Part shown: positions 17,973 to 27,592 of the stretch, piece after piece | Layout of the letters: every line of letters begins with the position of its first letter | Position numbering within the stretch: position 1 is the first letter of the stretch | Notes under the pieces: model-generated | Database searches by the model: none | What the model saw: only the letters and a program-made list of their open reading frames with translations | What the model was told of the DNA's origin: nothing | Origin: Asaccharospora irregularis DSM 2635 | GTDB taxonomy: Bacteria; Bacillota; Clostridia; Peptostreptococcales; Peptostreptococcaceae | Direction: 5' to 3' | Length of the DNA: 64,000 nt | Assembly: GCF_900129815.1 (NCBI RefSeq) | Contig: NZ_FQWX01000008.1 | Coordinates: 22,356-86,355, forward strand | Translations under genes and position numbers: made by a program

Positions 17973-18179
17973 ACCAATCTAAATGTTGCTAATATAAAAC
18001 AAAAATCATATATAGATACAGGTGTGTATGAAATAAATCAATATCCATTTAGAAAAGAAGAAAAAAGTGAAGCTATTATAAAAGATGTAAACAAAGCTAT
18101 AAAAGAAATGCATGAGGACGGTACATTTACAGAGCTGTCAAATAAATGGTTTGGCTTAGACACAACAAAAGAAAATTAA
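17973..18179 (+). pseudogene. Remnant of amino-acid ABC transporter substrate-binding protein
   Basis: A 68-codon open stretch without its own start encodes the C-terminal end of a family 3 solute-binding protein: a YEINQYPFRKE segment, then VNKAIKEMHEDGTFTELSNKWFG, which matches the usual end of these proteins. An in-frame TAG precedes it at 17970, and the rest of the gene is missing, apparently by deletion up to topB. The permease gene follows 12 bases after its stop. Confidence 0.85.
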
Positions 18180-18191
18180 TGGTGACTAGTG

Positions 18192-18860
18192 ATGCATGTA
18201 TTCGATACTAGTTTTGTAATAAAGATATTCCCATTGGTTTTAAAGTATTTGACTGTAACTTTTAAGATGTCTTTTTTAGCATTTATAGTAGGGATTTTAG
18301 TTTCCTTGGTTATAGTATTAATTGTGGATTTGAAGATTCCAATACTCAAGACATTTTGCAAGATATATATATCATTTTTTAGAGGGACACCTCTAGCAGC
18401 GCAACTTTTCTTTATATATTTTGGGCTTATACAGTTAATACCTAGTCTTACAAAACTGGAGGCTTATCAGGCGTCGGTTATAGTAATTGGGCTAAATTCC
18501 TCAGCATATTTTGCAGAGAGTTTAAGGGGAGCTATATCATCTGTAGATAAAGGTCAAGTGGAGGCTAGTATAGCTTTTGGTATGACATATACACAGATGA
18601 TGAGGAGAATAGTTTTACCTCAGGCTATAAGGGTAGCTATCCCTCCATTTACAAATACATTTGCTGATATAATAAAGGGGACTTCCTTAGCATTTACTAT
18701 TGGAGTTACTGAAATTATGGCTGTTGCACAATCAGAAGCTGCTGCAAGTTATAAGTATTTAGAAGCTTTTACGTGTGTAATATTAGTTTATTGGATAATA
18801 AATTTAGCGATTGTCTTTATACAAGGCAAGTTGGAAGATAAATTGAGCAAGCTTTATTAA
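18192..18860 (+). CDS. Amino-acid ABC transporter permease (orphan)
   Basis: A 222-residue inner-membrane permease of the His/Glu/Gln family with several transmembrane segments. It has the cytoplasmic EAA-type loop VEASIAFGMTYTQMMRRIVLPQA for contact with the ATPase. The start is ATG 18192 (GTG 18189 is possible) with a weak upstream GGTG. It lies directly after the fragment of its presumed binding protein, no ATPase gene follows, and a terminator closes the unit. The transporter is probably non-functional, unless it borrows subunits from elsewhere such as the intact system at 34.9-37.8 kb. Confidence 0.88.
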   Translation: MHVFDTSFVIKIFPLVLKYLTVTFKMSFLAFIVGILVSLVIVLIVDLKIPILKTFCKIYISFFRGTPLAAQLFFIYFGLIQLIPSLTKLEAYQASVIVIGLNSSAYFAESLRGAISSVDKGQVEASIAFGMTYTQMMRRIVLPQAIRVAIPPFTNTFADIIKGTSLAFTIGVTEIMAVAQSEAAASYKYLEAFTCVILVYWIINLAIVFIQGKLEDKLSKLY

Positions 18861-18871
18861 ATTAAAATGCG

Positions 18872-18909
18872 ACCGAGTGAGACTATTTGTTCTCACTCGG
18901 TTTTATTTT
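18872..18909 (+). terminator. Terminator after orphan permease
   Basis: ACCGAGTGAGA pairs with TCTCACTCGGT, followed by TTTATTTT. Confidence 0.9.
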
Positions 18910-19051
18910 AGGATATATAGAATAAATTCAGTAAATCCGCATATTAGTAAGTATTGGTAAATTAATACTTTATTTTAAAAATTTATATTTACAATATTGG
19001 GTAAAATAAATTGTAGCATTTATTTAAAGTAGTATAAAGAGGGGGTAGTAT

Positions 19052-19618
19052 ATGAAAGAAAATAGGTTTTTAAAGGTATTGACATTGATTTTGTATATTG
19101 TATATGCTGCATCTATGGCTTTGTTTATAGGAAGAAAAGAAATAATAAATATAGTAGTAGTTCTTTTTTGTATAGTAACAACTTTCTTACTTAGAATAGT
19201 AAATAAAAGATACAAGAAATTACTTAGTGATAATTTATATATAGTAATTCTATTATTTGTACTATTCTCATCTTTACTAGGAACTTGCTATAATTTTTAT
19301 GATATTAATCATTACGATGATTTTTTACATGTATGGTCGGGATTTATATCTTGTACGGTGGCATTTTCTATAATAGTTTCTTTAAATAATAAAAATCAAA
19401 TTAAAAATATGAATAAGGTTTTTATATTTTTATTTATTTTTATGTTCAGTATGGGAGTAGCGAGCTTATGGGAAATATTAGAGTTTAATATGGACCTATT
19501 TATAGGAACTAGAACGCAGGCAGGTGGGCTTAGGGATACTGTTATTGATATGATTGATGCATTAGTAGGAACAATCGTTATAATGCCTATACTTTTACAT
19601 AATATAAAAAAGTACTAA
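19052..19618 (+). CDS. Integral membrane protein, YjdF/DUF2238-like
   Basis: A 188-residue protein with about five or six hydrophobic helices. Conserved-looking elements are HYDDFLHVWSGF, the ASLWEILEFNMDLFIGTR segment and GLRDTVIDMIDALVGT. They resemble the DUF2238/YjdF membrane family of unknown function. The start ATG follows AAAGAGGGGGTAGT. It is a single gene, convergent with the flavoprotein gene downstream and separated from it by a shared terminator. Confidence 0.72.
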   Translation: MKENRFLKVLTLILYIVYAASMALFIGRKEIINIVVVLFCIVTTFLLRIVNKRYKKLLSDNLYIVILLFVLFSSLLGTCYNFYDINHYDDFLHVWSGFISCTVAFSIIVSLNNKNQIKNMNKVFIFLFIFMFSMGVASLWEILEFNMDLFIGTRTQAGGLRDTVIDMIDALVGTIVIMPILLHNIKKY

Positions 19619-19621
19619 ATT

Positions 19622-19662
19622 AAAAAAATCTAGGTTGATATTAGGTCAACCTAGATTTTTTA
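19622..19662. terminator. Bidirectional terminator
   Basis: AAAAAATCTAGGTTGA pairs with TCAACCTAGATTTTTT around a 7-base loop. It serves the + gene at 19052 and the - gene ending at 19705. Confidence 0.92.
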
Positions 19663-19704
19663 GTTATTAAATAAGACTGGTTATTAAGTGTATTGATTAA
19701 TAAT

Positions 19705-20943
19705 TTACTCAATAAATTGTTTTAGATAGTTGTCCATAGAAATAGAGATTTCTTTGGCAGAAACTACTGCTTGTATAACAGTCTTGGCACCATGTGTTAC
19801 ATCTCCACAAGCAAAAACTCCTTGTCTAGTTGTTTCACCTATTTCATTTGTAACAAGTAGTCCATTTCTCTTTACATCAAGTCCTTCATTACTCAATACT
19901 ATAGTATTTCTAGGGACCTGACTTATTGCTATTAATATGGAGTCAAACTCATAGAATTTTTCGCTTCCTTCTATATTTGCTATTGAAACTGTTCCATCTT
20001 CATTGTAAACTTTCTCAGTGTCTACTAAGATGATACCATTATCAACTATTTCTTTTGGAGTTTTAAATGTTTTAAATATAATGCCTTCATTTTTGGCGTC
20101 ATTAATTTCAGCTTTAGTAGCAGTCATATCTTCAAAGTCACGTCTATAAGCTACGAAAACTTCTTTAGAACCGTTAAACTTGGCGCTTCTAGCAGCATCC
20201 ATAGCGACATTTCCTGCTCCTATTACCAAAACTCTATATCCTAGGTTGTAGCTCTTAGGACTTCTTAGATAGTTTATTGCATAGTGAACATGTCCAAATG
20301 TCTCACCTGGTATGTTTAATTTTCTAGGATTCCATACTCCAGTTCCTATAAATATTCCCTTAAATCCATCCTCAAATAACTTATCTAAAGTAACTACTGG
20401 GCCGATAAGAGAGTTTATCTTGATTTTTACACCAAGTGATAAAAGACATTTTTCTAAAAGTTGGATGTTAGTTCTTGGTAGTCTAAATTCAGGAATACCA
20501 TATGTTAATATACCACCTATTTTTTCGTTCTTCTCGAAAATAGTTACATCATAACCTATGCTTGCCAATCTAAGGGCAATAGTTATTCCTGCAGGGCCTG
20601 ATCCAACAACAGCAACTTTAACATTATTACTCTTTGGTTTTTCTAATCTTAAATTTTGAAGATACTTTGTAGATATTTCATGCTCGATACTATGAAACTC
20701 TATTGGTTCCCCTTTTATCCCTTTTATGCAATTACCTTTACATTGATCCTCGTGAGGACATACAACAGCACAAATAGCAGATAGAGGATTATTTTCAAAA
20801 AGAATTCTACCAGCTTCTGATAGATTTCCTTCTTTATACAACTTTATTATTTCTGGTATAGGTGTATCTATTGGACAGTTCTTTTGACATCTAGCATTTT
20901 TGCACATTAGACACCTATTAGCTTCATTTAAATTGATGTTCAT
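19705..20943 (-). CDS. GltD-like NAD(P)-dependent flavoprotein oxidoreductase
   Basis: A 412-residue enzyme resembling the glutamate synthase small subunit family. The N-terminus has cysteine clusters for two [4Fe-4S] centres (CLMCKNARCQKNCP at about residue 11, and CAVVCPHEDQCKGNC). An FAD-binding VVGSGPAG near residue 112, an NAD(P)-binding VIGAGNVAMDAA and a C-terminal ACGDV follow. It probably passes electrons between NAD(P)H and an unknown acceptor or partner subunit. No large glutamate synthase subunit is adjacent, so true GltD function is unlikely. A strong palindrome lies in its promoter region. Confidence 0.85.
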   Translation of the reverse strand: MNINLNEANRCLMCKNARCQKNCPIDTPIPEIIKLYKEGNLSEAGRILFENNPLSAICAVVCPHEDQCKGNCIKGIKGEPIEFHSIEHEISTKYLQNLRLEKPKSNNVKVAVVGSGPAGITIALRLASIGYDVTIFEKNEKIGGILTYGIPEFRLPRTNIQLLEKCLLSLGVKIKINSLIGPVVTLDKLFEDGFKGIFIGTGVWNPRKLNIPGETFGHVHYAINYLRSPKSYNLGYRVLVIGAGNVAMDAARSAKFNGSKEVFVAYRRDFEDMTATKAEINDAKNEGIIFKTFKTPKEIVDNGIILVDTEKVYNEDGTVSIANIEGSEKFYEFDSILIAISQVPRNTIVLSNEGLDVKRNGLLVTNEIGETTRQGVFACGDVTHGAKTVIQAVVSAKEISISMDNYLKQFIE

Positions 20944-20969
20944 TATTCCACCACCTTGATGATATAATA

Positions 20970-21011
20970 TTAAATACTGTACACGATTTAAATATTGTAT
21001 ACAATATTTAA
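20970..21011. promoter_or_regulatory. Operator pair upstream of the GltD-like gene
   Basis: A perfect 24-bp palindrome centred on ATTGTATACAAT spans 20988-21011. An overlapping imperfect copy centred on ACTGTACACG spans 20970-20991. The position just upstream of the minus-strand gene suggests binding of a dimeric repressor, for example of the GntR type. Confidence 0.55.
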
Positions 21012-21258
21012 TATTATATCAAAGTTTTATATAAAAATATATAGAAGCAGTAAATAATACATATATTAATAATTTAACGAAAGGCCTTTTTATCGCGCAG
21101 TTTAACTTAGTAATATGATAAATTGAAAAATATTATTCATAAAATTTTAGTTTACTTCATATTAATTTCACAATACTTTCAATGTATATTCACACATTTA
21201 AACATACAATGGTGTACAATAAATTTATTCAAAATAAATATGTTCGAGGAGATAGTTT

Positions 21259-22338
21259 ATGGATAAAGAGACAAAAGATAAAGTAAACACAGATGAAATT
21301 AACGAAAAAAATCAAAATAATTGTATGCTTAGCACAAAAAAACATGACAAACACAGTAAAAGCTTAATAAAAAAATATATAGCTATTATGACAGCAGGGG
21401 TTTTGTGTGTAGGGATTGGATTTGTAGGAGGAAAAGAAGTTGGTAGGCGTTTACCAGCTACACACAAAAGCTATAGCAATAAAAAAGTAGTCGCAACTGT
21501 TGGAGATAGCAAGATAACTGGAGAACAATTAAAAAATAGAATGGAACCGGTATTTTATTTAAATGGCAAAAGGAAGATGACAACTGAAGAAGTACAGGCT
21601 TATGAGGCTAGTATGATAGATTATATGACAACAACAGAGATGCTTTATTTAAAAGGTAAGGAGGAAAATATAAAGGTCACAGAAGATGAGGTAACTAAAG
21701 AATACGATAGCCTTATGGATAGTATAAAAGAAAAATTCTCAATGAGTGAGGAGGAATTTTTAGAAGAGTTTAATTTTACCAAAAAACTTATAAGATCAGA
21801 AGTAAAAAAAGAAGCAATTGCTACTAAATATTTAGCGAAGGCATCTGAAGTTAAAGAGGATGAAGCTAAAAATTACTATGATAGAAATAAAGAACAGTTC
21901 GCTCAGGTAAGAGCATCCCATATATTGCTTAAAACAGTTGATGATACAGGTAATGCATTGAGCAAAAAAGAAAAATCTGATAAGAAACTTAAGGCTAATG
22001 AAGTATTGAAAAAAGTTAAGAACGGTGAAGACTTTTCAAGTTTAGCTAAAAAATACTCTGAGGATAATAGTTCATCAAAGGGTGGAGATGTCGGATATTT
22101 TTCAAAGGGTCAAATGGTTGAAGTGTTTGAAAATGAGGCTTTTAAGCTTAAAATCGGAGATGTGTCAAAAAGTCTTATAGAAAGCGATTATGGATACCAT
22201 ATAATTAAAAAGACCGGGGAGAGATATGAAAATTTTAATGATATCAAGGATGATCTAATATACAGATTGTCATATGAAAAGCAGGGAAACATAGTAGACA
22301 ATTTAGTAGAGGAGTATAACGTTAAAATTAATAAATAA
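21259..22338 (+). CDS. Membrane-anchored PrsA-like foldase (parvulin-type PPIase)
   Basis: A 359-residue protein with a charged cytoplasmic tail, one transmembrane anchor (about residues 38-58), a SurA-like N-terminal chaperone region and a parvulin domain (about residues 210-315). The domain shows VRASHILLKTVDD, DFSSLAKKYSED and GGDVGYFSKGQMV. It would help fold exported proteins on the outer face of the membrane. Unlike classic PrsA it has no lipobox, so it is held by the transmembrane helix. The start ATG follows TCGAGGAGATAG. Confidence 0.88.
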   Translation: MDKETKDKVNTDEINEKNQNNCMLSTKKHDKHSKSLIKKYIAIMTAGVLCVGIGFVGGKEVGRRLPATHKSYSNKKVVATVGDSKITGEQLKNRMEPVFYLNGKRKMTTEEVQAYEASMIDYMTTTEMLYLKGKEENIKVTEDEVTKEYDSLMDSIKEKFSMSEEEFLEEFNFTKKLIRSEVKKEAIATKYLAKASEVKEDEAKNYYDRNKEQFAQVRASHILLKTVDDTGNALSKKEKSDKKLKANEVLKKVKNGEDFSSLAKKYSEDNSSSKGGDVGYFSKGQMVEVFENEAFKLKIGDVSKSLIESDYGYHIIKKTGERYENFNDIKDDLIYRLSYEKQGNIVDNLVEEYNVKINK

Positions 22339-22917
22339 AATAATGGAACTGGTTTTAAAATGATATTTCATATTATTAATATTTATTTTAAATTAATGAA
22401 ATATATACAATAGAAAACCTAAACCTTGTTGAAGAAATAAAATATAAGTATAATACAAAAACTAGAAAAATCTTGTCAATTACTATATTTAACCTGAGAT
22501 TTAGAATAAAAAACAGGCTATATATAAAAATAAATTTATGTACAATTTATATAAATATGAAATGCATTTTATAACTGCAAAAAATCAATCCAATACAAAG
22601 ACATCAATGAATTAATAAGCTGTATTGAGTATTTAAATAAAAGATGCTATTATTAAGAAGAAATAGAAGGTAATAATTTGCAATAAACATCTAGATTAGA
22701 CTAAAAAGAATCATTAATATATCAACTATTGAATTAATATATTAATGATTCGACAAGTATAGCAAAAATGTTTAGGTAAATTGAAAATAAGGGGAATTTC
22801 CCCTTTCATGTTAGTGGAAATTTCATTATAATAAAAGAGACGATATATTGTTCATTTTGAATAAAAAATTTAACAAAAGTGAACATCCGTCTCTAAAACA
22901 ATTAAGGGGGTTTTGTC
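22339..22917 (+). other. 579-base gene-free region before the aminopeptidase
   Basis: No convincing gene is present. A 15-bp stem (22708-22722 with 22737-22751) has a 14-base loop and no T tract. A small AAGGGGAA/TTCCCCTT hairpin lies around 22787-22804. A two-tier leader hairpin is annotated separately. Two short stop-free stretches (around 22410-22580 and 22580-22655) have no recognisable protein. Confidence 0.6.
22836..22894 (+). promoter_or_regulatory. Two-tier leader hairpin before the aminopeptidase P gene
   Basis: An outer stem AGAGACG/CGTCTCT (22836-22842 with 22888-22894) encloses an inner 10-bp stem GTTCATTTTG/CAAAAGTGAAC-type helix. It ends ten bases before the ribosome site of the gene at 22918. 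No T tract follows, so it would act on translation or mRNA stability. Confidence 0.5.
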
Positions 22918-24714
22918 GTGAGCACAATAAAAAACAGATTAAGTGAATTAAGAAAACTTATGGAAGAAAAAAATATAGATGCCTATATTATACCATCTTC
23001 TGACAACCATCAAAGTGAATATGTAGGGGACCACTTTAAATCAAGAGAATTTATATCAGGTTTTACAGGATCAGCAGGTACTGTTATAGTAACTAAAGAT
23101 GAAGCTGGTTTATGGACAGATGGAAGATACTTTATACAAGCAGAAAAAGAATTAGAAGGAAGTACAATAAAATTATTTAAAATGGGGGAAGAAGGCGTTC
23201 CTACTACTGATGAATACTTATGTGAAAATTTACCACAAGGCGGAACTTTAGGATTTGATGGTAAAGTTATATCAGCAAAAGAGGGAATGGCTTTAGCTGA
23301 AAAATTATCATCAAAAAACGTTAAGATAGAGTACCAATATGATTTAATAGACAGTGTATGGGAAGATAGACCTGCTTTAGCATCTGAGAAAGCGTTTTTA
23401 TTAGATGTTAAATATTGCGGTGAAAGCTTCAGCTCTAAATTAGCTAGATTAAGACAAAGAATGGAAGAATTAAATACTACTAATCATGTAATAACTACTC
23501 TTGATGATATAGCTTGGTTATTCAATATGAGAGGTGGAGACATAAGATTCAACCCAGTTGTTCTTTCTTATGCAGTAGTAACTTTAAAAGAAGTTTATTT
23601 ATTCTTAGATGAAGAAAAATTAAATGAAGAACTTTTAGCTGAATTTGCTAAAGAAAACGTTCAAGTAAGACCATACAATGATGTATATGAATTCGTTAAG
23701 AATATATGCCCAAAAGAAAGAATGTTATTAGATGCTGCTAAAGTAAACTATGCTATATACAATAACTTACCTACAGAATTAGAAAAAGTAAATGAATTTA
23801 ATCCTGTAATGTTCTTTAAAGCTAGAAAAAATGAAGTTGAGTTAGAAAGCATAAGAAATTCTCATATAAAAGATGGTGTAGCTTTCACTAAGTTCATGTA
23901 CTGGTTAAAGACTAACATAGGTAAAATGGAAATAACTGAAATAACTGCAAGTGAAAAATTAGAAGGATTTAGAAGAGAGCAAGAAGGATTTATAGAGCCA
24001 AGTTTTGGTACAATAGCTGGATACAAAGAACATGCAGCTATGATGCACTACAGTGCAACTCCAGAATCTGCTTATAAATTAGAACCAGAGCACTTATTCT
24101 TAATAGATTCAGGTGGACAATACTTTGATGGAACTACAGATATAACTAGAACATTAGTTTTAGGACCAATAAGTGATAAATTAAAATTACACTTTACATC
24201 TGTAGTAAGAGGTATGATAAACTTATCTATGGCTAAATTCTTACATGGATGCAAAGGTTATAACTTAGATATAATCTGTAGAGGTGTTATGTGGAAATTA
24301 GGAATAGACTACAAATGTGGTACAGGACATGGTATAGGATTCTTATTAAATGTTCACGAAGCTCCAAATGGATTTAGATGGAGAGTAGTTCCAGAAAGAT
24401 TTGACAGCGCTACTTTAGAAGAAGGAATGGTTACAACTAACGAACCAGGTATATACATAGAAGGTTCTCATGGTATAAGAGTAGAAAATGAGATAGTAGT
24501 TAGAAAAGCTGAAAAGAATGAATTCGGACAATTCATGGACTTTGAAGTTGTAACATTAGCTCCAATAGACTTAGACGGAATAAATGTAGACTTATTAACT
24601 AAAGAAGAAAAAGATTACTTAAACTTCTATCATAAGTTAGTATTTGACAAAGTATCTCCTCATTTAACTGATGAAGAGAGAGAATGGTTAAAAGAATACA
24701 CTAGAGAAGTATAA
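22918..24714 (+). CDS. Aminopeptidase P family protein (M24)
   Basis: A 598-residue Xaa-Pro aminopeptidase of the long three-domain type: two creatinase-like N-terminal domains (MSTIKNRLSELRKLMEEKNIDAY... and the second about residues 165-300) and a C-terminal pita-bread M24 domain. Metal-ligand regions include the LFLIDSGGQYFDGTTDITRT segment, CGTGHGIGF, NEPGIYIEGSHGIRVENE. It removes N-terminal residues before proline from peptides in the cytoplasm. The start is GTG 22918 with AAGGGGG seven bases upstream. A structured leader precedes it. Confidence 0.95.
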   Translation: MSTIKNRLSELRKLMEEKNIDAYIIPSSDNHQSEYVGDHFKSREFISGFTGSAGTVIVTKDEAGLWTDGRYFIQAEKELEGSTIKLFKMGEEGVPTTDEYLCENLPQGGTLGFDGKVISAKEGMALAEKLSSKNVKIEYQYDLIDSVWEDRPALASEKAFLLDVKYCGESFSSKLARLRQRMEELNTTNHVITTLDDIAWLFNMRGGDIRFNPVVLSYAVVTLKEVYLFLDEEKLNEELLAEFAKENVQVRPYNDVYEFVKNICPKERMLLDAAKVNYAIYNNLPTELEKVNEFNPVMFFKARKNEVELESIRNSHIKDGVAFTKFMYWLKTNIGKMEITEITASEKLEGFRREQEGFIEPSFGTIAGYKEHAAMMHYSATPESAYKLEPEHLFLIDSGGQYFDGTTDITRTLVLGPISDKLKLHFTSVVRGMINLSMAKFLHGCKGYNLDIICRGVMWKLGIDYKCGTGHGIGFLLNVHEAPNGFRWRVVPERFDSATLEEGMVTTNEPGIYIEGSHGIRVENEIVVRKAEKNEFGQFMDFEVVTLAPIDLDGINVDLLTKEEKDYLNFYHKLVFDKVSPHLTDEEREWLKEYTREV

Positions 24715-24760
24715 TATATAAATTATAATATATAAATTATAATATATAAGTTATATATAT
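24713..24760 (+). repeat. AT-rich tandem repeat after the aminopeptidase
   Basis: About three copies of a 14-base unit, AATATATAAATTAT, begin at the stop codon of the aminopeptidase. Confidence 0.65.
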
Positions 24761-24773
24761 TTACAATTTATTA

Positions 24774-24815
24774 AGAAAAGCCAGCCACTAATAATTTTAG
24801 TGACTGGCTTTTATA
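24774..24815. terminator. Bidirectional terminator
   Basis: AAAAGCCAG and CACTAA pair with TTAGTG and CTGGCTTTT. It separates the aminopeptidase gene (+) from the PqqD-like gene (-). Confidence 0.9.
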
Positions 24816-25163
24816 TTACATATTTATCATTTCAATATAATGACAGTTTACATTTATGTGATTTAAAAAAACTAATAGTCTTTCATAAAGAGGTTGAATT
24901 TTCTCTCCATACTTAATTTCTAAAATCTCACCAATTTCTTTGACTGTTCTTTTGCCATTAATCTGAGTGAATACAGTGCTACTATATTCATCTAATGTGA
25001 CTTTTTTATACTTAGGAATTTTAAATTTTAATTTTCTAAAAAACTTCTGTATTTTATGATCTTGTTTTTCAAGTATGGTTACAGTACCATCTTCATTTAA
25101 CTCATAATCTATATTATCTGAAACTCTAAATACTATATTTAAAACATCTTCATTATTCTTCAT
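24816..25163 (-). CDS. PqqD-like protein linked to OPT transporter
   Basis: A 115-residue soluble protein whose C-terminal half (EYSSTVFTQINGKRTVKEIGEILEIKYG...LYERLLVFL) has the winged-helix look of PqqD peptide-binding proteins. The N-terminal part (DGTVTILEKQ) adds a short extension. Its ATG at 25163 overlaps the end of the OPT transporter gene by 11 bases, so the two are translationally coupled. No radical SAM enzyme or RiPP precursor is nearby, so a RiPP role is doubtful. A role in peptide binding for the transporter is only an inference. Confidence 0.72.
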   Translation of the reverse strand: MKNNEDVLNIVFRVSDNIDYELNEDGTVTILEKQDHKIQKFFRKLKFKIPKYKKVTLDEYSSTVFTQINGKRTVKEIGEILEIKYGEKIQPLYERLLVFLNHINVNCHYIEMINM

Positions 25164-27078
25164 TGCTACTAACCTTAGATGAAATAATAGGTAACGTTGT
25201 AGCTATAACTAAAACTACTAATAAAACTATAGCCATCATGTTACTACCAACAAATCCAGCTGGAGTACCTGGAGTTATAATTCCTGTTACTTGTAGTATT
25301 ATACCTACTAATCCTATTATAGAACCTCCAGCAACAAGACCAGAAGATAAACTTATACCATTTGCAACTCTTGTTTCTTTTTCAGCTTCACTTTTGCTCA
25401 TTTTTTCAACAAATAAACGTATTAGAGCTCCAACTAGTATTATAGAAGTTGTTGAAATTGGTAAGTAGAAACCTATAGCTACAGTCATTATTGGTAGATC
25501 TAAGAAGTATAGAACTATAGCAATAAATATACCAGTAATAATCATAACCCAAGGCAAGTCGCCTGACATTATACCAGAAGTTAATGTAGACATTAAGTTT
25601 GCCTGAGGTAATGCGAAAGGTGCTTCACTACCTGTTATACTAAGTTGGCTAGAAAGTAATAATATAGTACCTGTAACTACTATTACACCAACTATACCAG
25701 ATATAGCGAAGAAGTTTTGCATTTCACGCTTGCTACCACCTATAATATAAGTCGCTTTTTGAGATTGAGTATAACCACCAGATACAGCTATAGCAACAAC
25801 CATAAATGAAGCGAATAAAAGTAGTGATTTATTGTCGGCTTGACTTTTCCATCCCATTATAACAAATACCAATGTTAATATAACTAAAGATGCTATTGTC
25901 ATACCTGACACAGGTAGGTTTGATGTTCCTATTGTACCTGTTAAACGTCCTGACACTATAACAAACAGTAAAGATAATATAAGTGAAACAATTCCACCAA
26001 CTATTGCCATTGTGATACTTCCAGATATTAAAAACGCTGCTACAAAGCCAACAACAATACCACCAAGTAAGATTAACATTTCACTTGAAAATCCATTAGA
26101 GTTGCCAGTAGTACCTGATTTTGCTTTAAGTGTTTCTTTTATAGAAAATACTATAGTAGGTATTAATTTTATAGCGCCTATTATACCACCACAAAGCATC
26201 ATACCAGCACCTATATATTTTACATAACTACCAGATATTGAGTTAACATCCATTTGATTGATTGCTATAGAAGGGTCATTCCATACTGAAGCTCCACTTG
26301 ACGCCATATCAGTAAAGTAACCTATCAAAGGGGCTACTGCAAAATTTGAAAGTATAGAACCTGCAAACATTGTAAGTGAAACTTCAAGCCCTACTATAAA
26401 TCCTATTCCTAGAAGAAGAGGGTTTACCTCTGTAGAGAACTTCCATTTGTAAAATCTACTTCCAAGAAAAGTCATAGTATTATTTACTAGATTTAAGAAT
26501 GATCCTGTTAATACATTTATGATACCACTTATACCAAATCCTATTCCCATATACTTAATAGCATCTCCACCACCATCTGAAGCCACAAGTGTTTCAGAGA
26601 TAGCCATTGATTCTGGGTACATAAGCTTTCCATGTTCTTCAATTATTAAATAATTGTAAACTAGTGATGAACAACCTATGCCAAATAAAACTCCTCCAAC
26701 TCCAACAATTACGCCTTCAATGAAGGAAATTTGACTTCCAATTAATATAACTGCAGGTAATACGAAAATCATACCACTTGCAATTGATTCTCCACCACTT
26801 GACATACCTTGTAAAATATTTTTTCCAAGTATACCTTTTTCACGTGCGAACAATCCTACAAACATAGAACCTATTATGGCTCCGGGAATACCAGCTGCAA
26901 CAGTAAGCCCTGACTTCATACCAGAGTACGCTGTAGATGCAGCAAAGATAGTAGCTAAAATGATACCTATAATTAATATAGCTGCGTTTCCGCCTTTTTG
27001 GGACTTATCAGTTATATAAGGCACATACTCTTTACCAGATACGCCTCCATAAGCCTCTTTGGGTAATTTTTTCTTCAT
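25153..27078 (-). CDS. OPT family oligopeptide transporter
   Basis: A 641-residue polytopic membrane protein with about 14-16 hydrophobic helices, typical of the OPT family in Firmicutes. Notable elements are AAIGLI-type glycine-rich helices, GMKSGLTVAAGIPGAIIG and the QSQKATYIIGG segment. It imports small peptides, probably with protons. The start is ATG 27078; the ATG at 27087 lies inside the GGAGGATG ribosome site. The PqqD-like gene overlaps its 3' end. Confidence 0.9.
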   Translation of the reverse strand: MKKKLPKEAYGGVSGKEYVPYITDKSQKGGNAAILIIGIILATIFAASTAYSGMKSGLTVAAGIPGAIIGSMFVGLFAREKGILGKNILQGMSSGGESIASGMIFVLPAVILIGSQISFIEGVIVGVGGVLFGIGCSSLVYNYLIIEEHGKLMYPESMAISETLVASDGGGDAIKYMGIGFGISGIINVLTGSFLNLVNNTMTFLGSRFYKWKFSTEVNPLLLGIGFIVGLEVSLTMFAGSILSNFAVAPLIGYFTDMASSGASVWNDPSIAINQMDVNSISGSYVKYIGAGMMLCGGIIGAIKLIPTIVFSIKETLKAKSGTTGNSNGFSSEMLILLGGIVVGFVAAFLISGSITMAIVGGIVSLILSLLFVIVSGRLTGTIGTSNLPVSGMTIASLVILTLVFVIMGWKSQADNKSLLLFASFMVVAIAVSGGYTQSQKATYIIGGSKREMQNFFAISGIVGVIVVTGTILLLSSQLSITGSEAPFALPQANLMSTLTSGIMSGDLPWVMIITGIFIAIVLYFLDLPIMTVAIGFYLPISTTSIILVGALIRLFVEKMSKSEAEKETRVANGISLSSGLVAGGSIIGLVGIILQVTGIITPGTPAGFVGSNMMAIVLLVVLVIATTLPIISSKVSSNEE

Positions 27079-27592
27079 TAAAAACATCCTCCTTACTTAA
27101 TATCAGTTAATTATAACCTATTAATTCGACAAAAAGTACTAAAATTTTGAAAGAAAGCATTGTTTTTCTAAAAAAGGCAATGTTAATAAGAAAAAATAAA
27201 TATAATACATACTATAAATATACATTATATTTAAAATTTGTTGTAATTGTACATTTAATAAAATAGTTTAAGTTAAAAAATAGGTTACTTAAAGTATTTG
27301 TATTTAATGGTGCAATTATACGAAATTAATTTATAGTATTTTTATCCTATTTAATATTAAAATAACTTAACTGATTTATTAAGTTGCCTTGAGTACTTTT
27401 TAATATGATACTGACATAGTTTAAACCATTTATATAGAAAAATATACTACTTGTGTCTATAAAATAAAAAAATTGTATTATTTAGTTATAAAGTTTATTT
27501 TGCAACATTAAAAAATATAATTGTTGAATAATAATGAGTAGGATAATATTATAGTAATTAAAGGTAGTATAATAGTTTTGGAGGGGATTATT
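27079..27592. other. Divergent intergenic region between OPT and cupin genes
   Basis: About 510 AT-rich bases hold the divergent promoters of the OPT gene (-) and cupin gene (+). A 7-bp AACTTAA/TTAAGTT hairpin lies at about 27364-27386. No gene, RNA or clear operator is visible. Confidence 0.5.

Noticed and set aside
22410..22660. Possible transposase remnant before the aminopeptidase gene
   Set aside because: One stretch (YKDINELISCIEYLNKR) faintly recalls IS3 transposase ends, but it has no start, no conserved catalytic part and no terminal repeats.
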